Positions 29,887 through 33,425 of a stretch of 33,425 nucleotides of DNA are shown in pieces. The first letter of the stretch is position 1; each line of letters opens with the position of its first letter. The position numbers were made by a program, and so were the translations under genes. The notes beneath the pieces were generated by a model. The model saw only the letters and a list, made by a program, of their open reading frames with translations. It did not search any database and was not told where the DNA came from. Location of the stretch: assembly GCA_036403515.1 (NCBI GenBank), contig DASWQV010000025.1:1-33425 (forward strand). Reading direction: 5' to 3'. This stretch comes from VRUE01 sp036403515. Its GTDB lineage: Bacteria > Actinomycetota > Thermoleophilia > Solirubrobacterales > 70-9.

Positions 29887-30773
29887 CAGTAGACCAGTTG
29901 AACGGCGAGGTAATAGCCGACGACCACCGTAAAGAAGACCGCATCGAGGCGGTCGAGGATGCCGCCGTGGGGGCCGAACAGCGTGCCGGTGTCCTTCTTG
30001 CCAAGGTCGCGCTTCAGCATCGACTCGAAGAGGTCCCCAATCGGGGCGACGGCGGCGACGGCAGCGCCAATGATCAGGGCATCGACCCCGGACAGCCAGT
30101 CCTGGTAGAGGCCGGCGAACCAGAAGGCCATCGTGCCGATCAGGAAGCCGCCGATCAGCCCCTCCAGGGTCTTGTTCGGCGAGAGGCTTGGCGCGATCTT
30201 GTGCGAGCCGAACATGCGCCCGGTCGCGTAGGCGCCGGTGTCGGCGGCGAATGTGCCGACGAGGACGTCGACCAGCAGCGCGGCGCCATGGTGAGGCAGG
30301 TCGCGCAGCAATACGGCGTGAACCAGCGGGATGCCGATCCAGACGATGCCGAGCAGCGTCACTCCCATCGACATCGTGATCCCGTCGCGATGTCGAGCGT
30401 CGGCGCCGAAGAGGAAGAGGACGGGAAAAGAGGCGGCGAGGATGAGCAGGATGTTGAAGGCGGCGCCGAAGTGGGCGGCGAGGACCAGCGCCGCGACCGA
30501 GATGTAGGCGGCGCGCTGTATCGGTCGCACCCCATCGGTCATCTCGAGGTACTCGCGCAAGCAGAGGGCGCCGACGCCAATCATCGCGATCGCGAAGACG
30601 AGGCCGCCGGCGACCGTGATCGCGATCGCGAAGATGGCCCATGGGACCGCGAAGAGGATCCGCTTGGCGGTCTCCCCCCTGGCGGCGCCCTTGCTGCGCT
30701 TGCGCGGTGGCCGGGGCCGCGGTTTCGGGGCTGGCTCCTGGTTGAGGAGGTCGTCGTCGAAGAGGTCCTGCAT
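29886..30773 (-). CDS. cdsA: Phosphatidate cytidylyltransferase
   Basis: A 295-residue polytopic membrane enzyme making CDP-diacylglycerol from phosphatidic acid and CTP, the precursor for PgsA. After a basic, proline-rich N-terminus (10-50), about eight hydrophobic helices follow. The C-terminal signature is present: SPNKTLEGLIGG, then GDLFESMLKRDLGKKDTGTL and HGGILDRLDA. The usual PGHGG appears as GPHGG, a swap of two residues. The ATG at 30773 (MQDLFDDDLL) shares one base with the uppS stop (TGATG), so translation is coupled; an upstream frame start would lie within uppS. The palindromic element begins at its stop codon. Confidence 0.94.
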   Translation of the reverse strand: MQDLFDDDLLNQEPAPKPRPRPPRKRSKGAARGETAKRILFAVPWAIFAIAITVAGGLVFAIAMIGVGALCLREYLEMTDGVRPIQRAAYISVAALVLAAHFGAAFNILLILAASFPVLFLFGADARHRDGITMSMGVTLLGIVWIGIPLVHAVLLRDLPHHGAALLVDVLVGTFAADTGAYATGRMFGSHKIAPSLSPNKTLEGLIGGFLIGTMAFWFAGLYQDWLSGVDALIIGAAVAAVAPIGDLFESMLKRDLGKKDTGTLFGPHGGILDRLDAVFFTVVVGYYLAVQLVY

Positions 30774-31444
30774 CAGGCCCTCGCACCGAAGCGCCGCTGG
30801 CGCGCCTCGAACTCGCGCAGGCAATCCTCGAAAGCCGAACGATCGAAGTCTGGCCACAGCTCCTCACGGAAGACGAGCTCCGAGTAGGCGCACTGCCAGA
30901 GCAGGTAGTTGGAGATCCTCTGCTCGCCGCTGGTTCGGATCAGGAGATCGGGATCGTGCATCTCGGGTGCGTAGAGGTGGTTGCGGAATTCATCTTCGGA
31001 GGCCCCTTTGAAGCTTCGCGCCGCGTCGATGATCTCCGCCCGGCCGCCATAGTTGAAGGCGACGAACAGCGTGATTCGCTCGTTGGCGGCGGTCGTCGCT
31101 TCGGCCCAGGCCATGCGCTCAACCAGCTCCGGCGCCACCCCTTCGCGGCGGCCGACGAAGCGCATCCGCACGCCCTCGGCGTCGAGCTCAGGCGTCTCGG
31201 CCCGAATCCTTTCGTCGAACATCGCCATCAGGCCGGCGACCTCCTCGGTCGGCCGCGACCAGTTCTCGGTCGAGAAGGAGAAGACGGTCAGCTCCTCGAT
31301 CCCGAGCTCGACGGCGTCGCGCAACCGGGCCTTGACGATGTCGGCGCCCGCCCGGTGCCCCTCCACCACCGGCAACCCCTGGCGCTGGGCCCAGCGCCCA
31401 TTCCCGTCGGTGATGATCGCCACGTAGCGCGCGGAGGCACTCAC
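30773..31444 (-). CDS. uppS: Isoprenyl transferase (undecaprenyl diphosphate synthase family)
   Basis: A 223-residue cis-prenyltransferase building the polyprenyl carrier lipid for peptidoglycan and related polymers. Family motifs are seen: DGNGRWAQRQGLPVVEGH with the catalytic Asp, FSFSTENWSRP, and the C-terminal DLLIRTSGEQRISNYLLWQ. Substrate chain length is not clear from sequence. The start is a GTG at 31444 that overlaps the frr stop (GTGA). It is one gene in a block that joins isoprenoid supply (dxr), prenyl carrier (uppS) and phospholipid precursor (cdsA). Confidence 0.95.
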   Translation of the reverse strand: MSASARYVAIITDGNGRWAQRQGLPVVEGHRAGADIVKARLRDAVELGIEELTVFSFSTENWSRPTEEVAGLMAMFDERIRAETPELDAEGVRMRFVGRREGVAPELVERMAWAEATTAANERITLFVAFNYGGRAEIIDAARSFKGASEDEFRNHLYAPEMHDPDLLIRTSGEQRISNYLLWQCAYSELVFREELWPDFDRSAFEDCLREFEARQRRFGARA

Positions 31445-32004
31445 ACCTCCAGGATCTCCTCTTCCTTCCCTTTCAGGAGAACGTCGATCTCGGCGATCGC
31501 ATCGTCGGTCTGCTTCTGCAGAGCCGCCTCGGCGCGGCGCTCGTCGTCCTCGCCGGCTTCGCCGTCCTTCTTGAGGTCGCGCAGGTCCTGCATCACGTCG
31601 CGGCGGATGTTGCGGATCGCGATCCGCCCCTCCTCGGCAACACCGTGGACGACCTTGACCATCTCCCGGCGGCGCTCCTCGGTCAGCTCCGGGACCTGCA
31701 GCCTGATCACGTTGCCGTCGTTGCTCGGCGTCAGGCCGATGTCGGACTCCTGGATCGATTTCTCGATCGCCCCGATCGAGGACTTGTCGAAGGGAGTGAC
31801 GGTAAGCAGGCGGGCGTCCGAGGTGGCGATATTGGCGAGCTGCTTGAGCGGCGTCTGGGCGCCGTAGTAGTCGACCATGATGCGGTCGAGCAGGTGAGGC
31901 GAGGCGCGACCGGTCCGCACCGTGGCGAGTTCGCCGCGGCTCGAATCGACCGACTTGCTCATCCGGCCTTTGGCGTCTTCGAGCAGTTCGTCGATCAGCT
32001 CCAT
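31441..32004 (-). CDS. frr: Ribosome recycling factor
   Basis: A 187-residue protein with the two RRF domains: a three-helix bundle and a small beta domain (about 30-105). Typical segments are VRTGRASPHLLDRIMVDYYG and GNVIRLQVPELTEERRREM. It splits post-termination ribosomes together with EF-G. The ATG at 32004 has a GGGGGG ribosome site nearby. Sixteen bases separate it from the pyrH stop, the widest gap in this block apart from the palindromic element. Confidence 0.97.
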   Translation of the reverse strand: MELIDELLEDAKGRMSKSVDSSRGELATVRTGRASPHLLDRIMVDYYGAQTPLKQLANIATSDARLLTVTPFDKSSIGAIEKSIQESDIGLTPSNDGNVIRLQVPELTEERRREMVKVVHGVAEEGRIAIRNIRRDVMQDLRDLKKDGEAGEDDERRAEAALQKQTDDAIAEIDVLLKGKEEEILEV

Positions 32005-32020
32005 TGGCCCCCCGTTATCG

Positions 32021-32755
32021 TCATCCAGCGGGCGCGCTGGAGACCAGCGTGCCCACCCTCTCGCCGCTGACGATCCTATCTATGTTGCCCGCGTCTCCCA
32101 TGTTGAAGACGTAGATCGGCAGGTCGTTGTCCATGCAGAGCGAGAGCGCGGTCGAGTCCATCACCTTGAGGCCGCGCTCGATCGCTTCGCGGTGGCTGAT
32201 CGCCGGGATGAACTTTGCCCCGGGATTGGTCGCCGGGTCTGAGTCGTAGACGCCTTCGACCCCGTTCTTGGCCATCAGAATCGCTTCGGCGTGGATCTCC
32301 AGGGCGCGCAGCGCGGCCGCCGTGTCGGTGGTGAAGAACGGGTTGCCGGTGCCGGCGGCGAAGATCACGACCCGGTCCTTCTCCAGGTGGCGCATCGCGC
32401 GGCGGCGGATGTAGGGCTCGGCGACCTCCTTGACGTCGATTGCCGACATCACCCGGGTGTGCTCTCCGGTGCGCTCCAGCGCGTCCTGCAGGGTCAGCGC
32501 GTTCAGCACGGTCGCCATCATGCCCATGTAGTCGCCGGTCGCCCGGTCCATGCCCTCGGCGGCCGCGGCCAGGCCGCGGTAGATGTTGCCGGCGCCGACG
32601 ACGATTGCCACTTCGACGCCACGGGCGCGAATCTCGGCTACCTGCTCGGCGATCCGCTTCACCTCGAGCGCGTCGGTCCCGTAGTCGAGCTCGCCCATCA
32701 GCGCCTCGCCCGAGAGCTTCAGCAGGATGCGTTTGAACTTGGGGTCGTTGGCCAT
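32021..32755 (-). CDS. pyrH: Uridylate kinase
   Basis: A 244-residue amino-acid-kinase-fold enzyme phosphorylating UMP to UDP. The N-terminal phosphate loop LLKLSGEALMG, GAGNIYRG, DYMGMMATVLNALTLQ and GTGNPFFTTDTAA are all typical and intact. It feeds nucleotide synthesis for RNA and cell-wall sugars. The start ATG at 32755 lies 14 bases after the tsf stop. The place between tsf and frr is the common bacterial order. Confidence 0.97.
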   Translation of the reverse strand: MANDPKFKRILLKLSGEALMGELDYGTDALEVKRIAEQVAEIRARGVEVAIVVGAGNIYRGLAAAAEGMDRATGDYMGMMATVLNALTLQDALERTGEHTRVMSAIDVKEVAEPYIRRRAMRHLEKDRVVIFAAGTGNPFFTTDTAAALRALEIHAEAILMAKNGVEGVYDSDPATNPGAKFIPAISHREAIERGLKVMDSTALSLCMDNDLPIYVFNMGDAGNIDRIVSGERVGTLVSSAPAG

Positions 32756-32769
32756 CTAGGCCCGCGAGC

Positions 32770-33372
32770 CTATTCGCCGACGCGGAAGTAGGCGAAGCGG
32801 GCGATGCGGATGTTCTCGCCGGTCTTGGCCGCCATCTCCTGGCGCAGCTCCTCGATCGACTTCGAGTCGTGCTTCTCGGCGTTGACATGGGACTGGTCGA
32901 GCAGGGCAACTTCCTTACCCCACTTGACCAGCTGGCCTTCGACGATCTTCTCGACCACGTTGTCGGGCTTGCCTTCTTCGCGCGCCTTCTCTTCGAAGAC
33001 CTTCCGTTCGGCCTCGCGCTCGGCCTCGTCGATTTCGTTCGTCGAGACGTACTGCGGAGCGGTCGCGGCCGCGTGCAAAGCGACCTGGTAGGCGAAGACT
33101 CGGAACTCCTCGTTGCGAGCGACGAAGTCGGTCTCGCACTGGACTTCGACCATCGCCCCGACCTTGTCGTTGGCGTGGATGTAGGAGGCGACGACGCCCT
33201 CGTTGGTGCCGCGCCCTTCGCGCTTGGCGGCCGAGGCCTGCCCCTTCACCCGCAGCAGCTCGATCGCGCGCTCGACGTCCCCGTCGGCCTCGACCAGCGC
33301 CGATTTCGCGTCCATCATCGCCGCCCCGGTCCGGTCCCGAAGCGCCTTCACATCAGCTGCAGTAACGCTCAT
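32770..33372 (-). CDS. tsf: Translation elongation factor Ts
   Basis: A 200-residue short-form EF-Ts. The N-terminal UBA-like domain has VKALRDRTGAAMMDAKSAL, the core has VEVQCETDFVARNEEF, and the C-terminal part is the reduced single core domain typical of shorter EF-Ts. It recharges EF-Tu with GTP. The ATG at 33372 is preceded by GAGGAGGGGAA within the end of rpsB, and it overlaps the rpsB stop as ATGA. Confidence 0.97.
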   Translation of the reverse strand: MSVTAADVKALRDRTGAAMMDAKSALVEADGDVERAIELLRVKGQASAAKREGRGTNEGVVASYIHANDKVGAMVEVQCETDFVARNEEFRVFAYQVALHAAATAPQYVSTNEIDEAEREAERKVFEEKAREEGKPDNVVEKIVEGQLVKWGKEVALLDQSHVNAEKHDSKSIEELRQEMAAKTGENIRIARFAYFRVGE

Positions 33373-33425
33373 TTCCCCTCCTCGGCTTTCTCCTCAGCAG
33401 CGGGCTCGGCGCTCTCGGCCGGCGG
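33369..33425 (-). CDS. rpsB: Ribosomal protein S2, C-terminal tail (partial)
   Basis: The last 18 codons and the TGA of a gene that continues beyond the right edge. The tail is Ala/Glu/Lys/Pro-rich (ESAEPAAEEKAEEGK), as in the extended acidic ends of actinobacterial S2. Identification rests on this and on the very conserved rpsB-tsf order; no S2 fold is in the window. The stop overlaps the tsf start. Confidence 0.72.
   Translation of the reverse strand, partial: PPAESAEPAAEEKAEEGK

Noticed and set aside
29767..30867. Upstream extension of dxr through the palindrome and cdsA
   Set aside because: It crosses the element and is a second frame of cdsA; dxr starts in MKKVVILGSTGS like its family.
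1..33425. CRISPR arrays, tRNA/rRNA genes, integrases or transposases
   Set aside because: No regularly spaced repeats, cloverleaf-like tRNA sequences, rRNA segments or recombinase motifs were seen in the window.

Overview
The window is GC-rich bacterial DNA (GTG and TTG starts are common) and reads as an actinobacterium, most likely of the Thermoleophilia/Solirubrobacterales type. Three things point there: a secreted propeller built from Cys-x5-Cys blades, an RsiG-like / FHA / MerR regulatory cluster beside pgsA, and actinobacterial lipid genes (WS/DGAT acyltransferase, SCP-x type thiolase, AGPS-like flavoprotein). The taxon is inferred from gene content; there is no rRNA in the window.

Left part (1-17.5 kb) is a mosaic of short units on both strands: an SDR plus thiolase pair, CorA, a FUSC membrane protein, an excalibur protein, CcdA, a cupin, a seven-repeat secreted propeller, DNA polymerase IV, an RlpA-like protein behind a clear c-di-AMP (ydaO/yuaA) riboswitch, a WS/DGAT acyltransferase, a secreted metalloprotease, glutamine-dependent NAD+ synthetase, a hotdog thioesterase, a membrane protein with an anti-sigma-like outer domain, an AGPS-like FAD enzyme and an SRPBCC protein.

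Middle part (17.6-23.1 kb, minus strand) holds ispG, proS and pgsA, then an RsiG-like small protein, a zinc-ribbon FHA (GarA-like) protein and a MerR regulator. The last three sit behind a near-consensus promoter (TTGACC, 18 nt, TATAAT). The RsiG-like protein carries the c-di-GMP signature with one change (Gln to His).

Right part (27.5-33.4 kb, minus strand) is the conserved translation/envelope block: rpsB (tail only), tsf, pyrH, frr, uppS, cdsA, dxr, rseP. These genes are tightly packed or overlapping. Between rseP and ispG lie 4.4 kb of four secreted-protein genes: two tandem lamin-tail-like paralogs (the second broken by one extra C), an unknown secreted protein and a V8/trypsin-like protease.

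The most unusual structure is a ~110-bp palindromic element present twice (17526-17634 and 29773-29886). Each copy starts at the stop codon of one minus-strand gene and ends a few bases before the start of the next. Two further palindromes (4862-4909 and about 21748-21818) lie at or near gene ends. Three secreted proteins in different places share a C-x9-C Ig/chitobiase-like module, which suggests a lineage-specific extracellular protein family.
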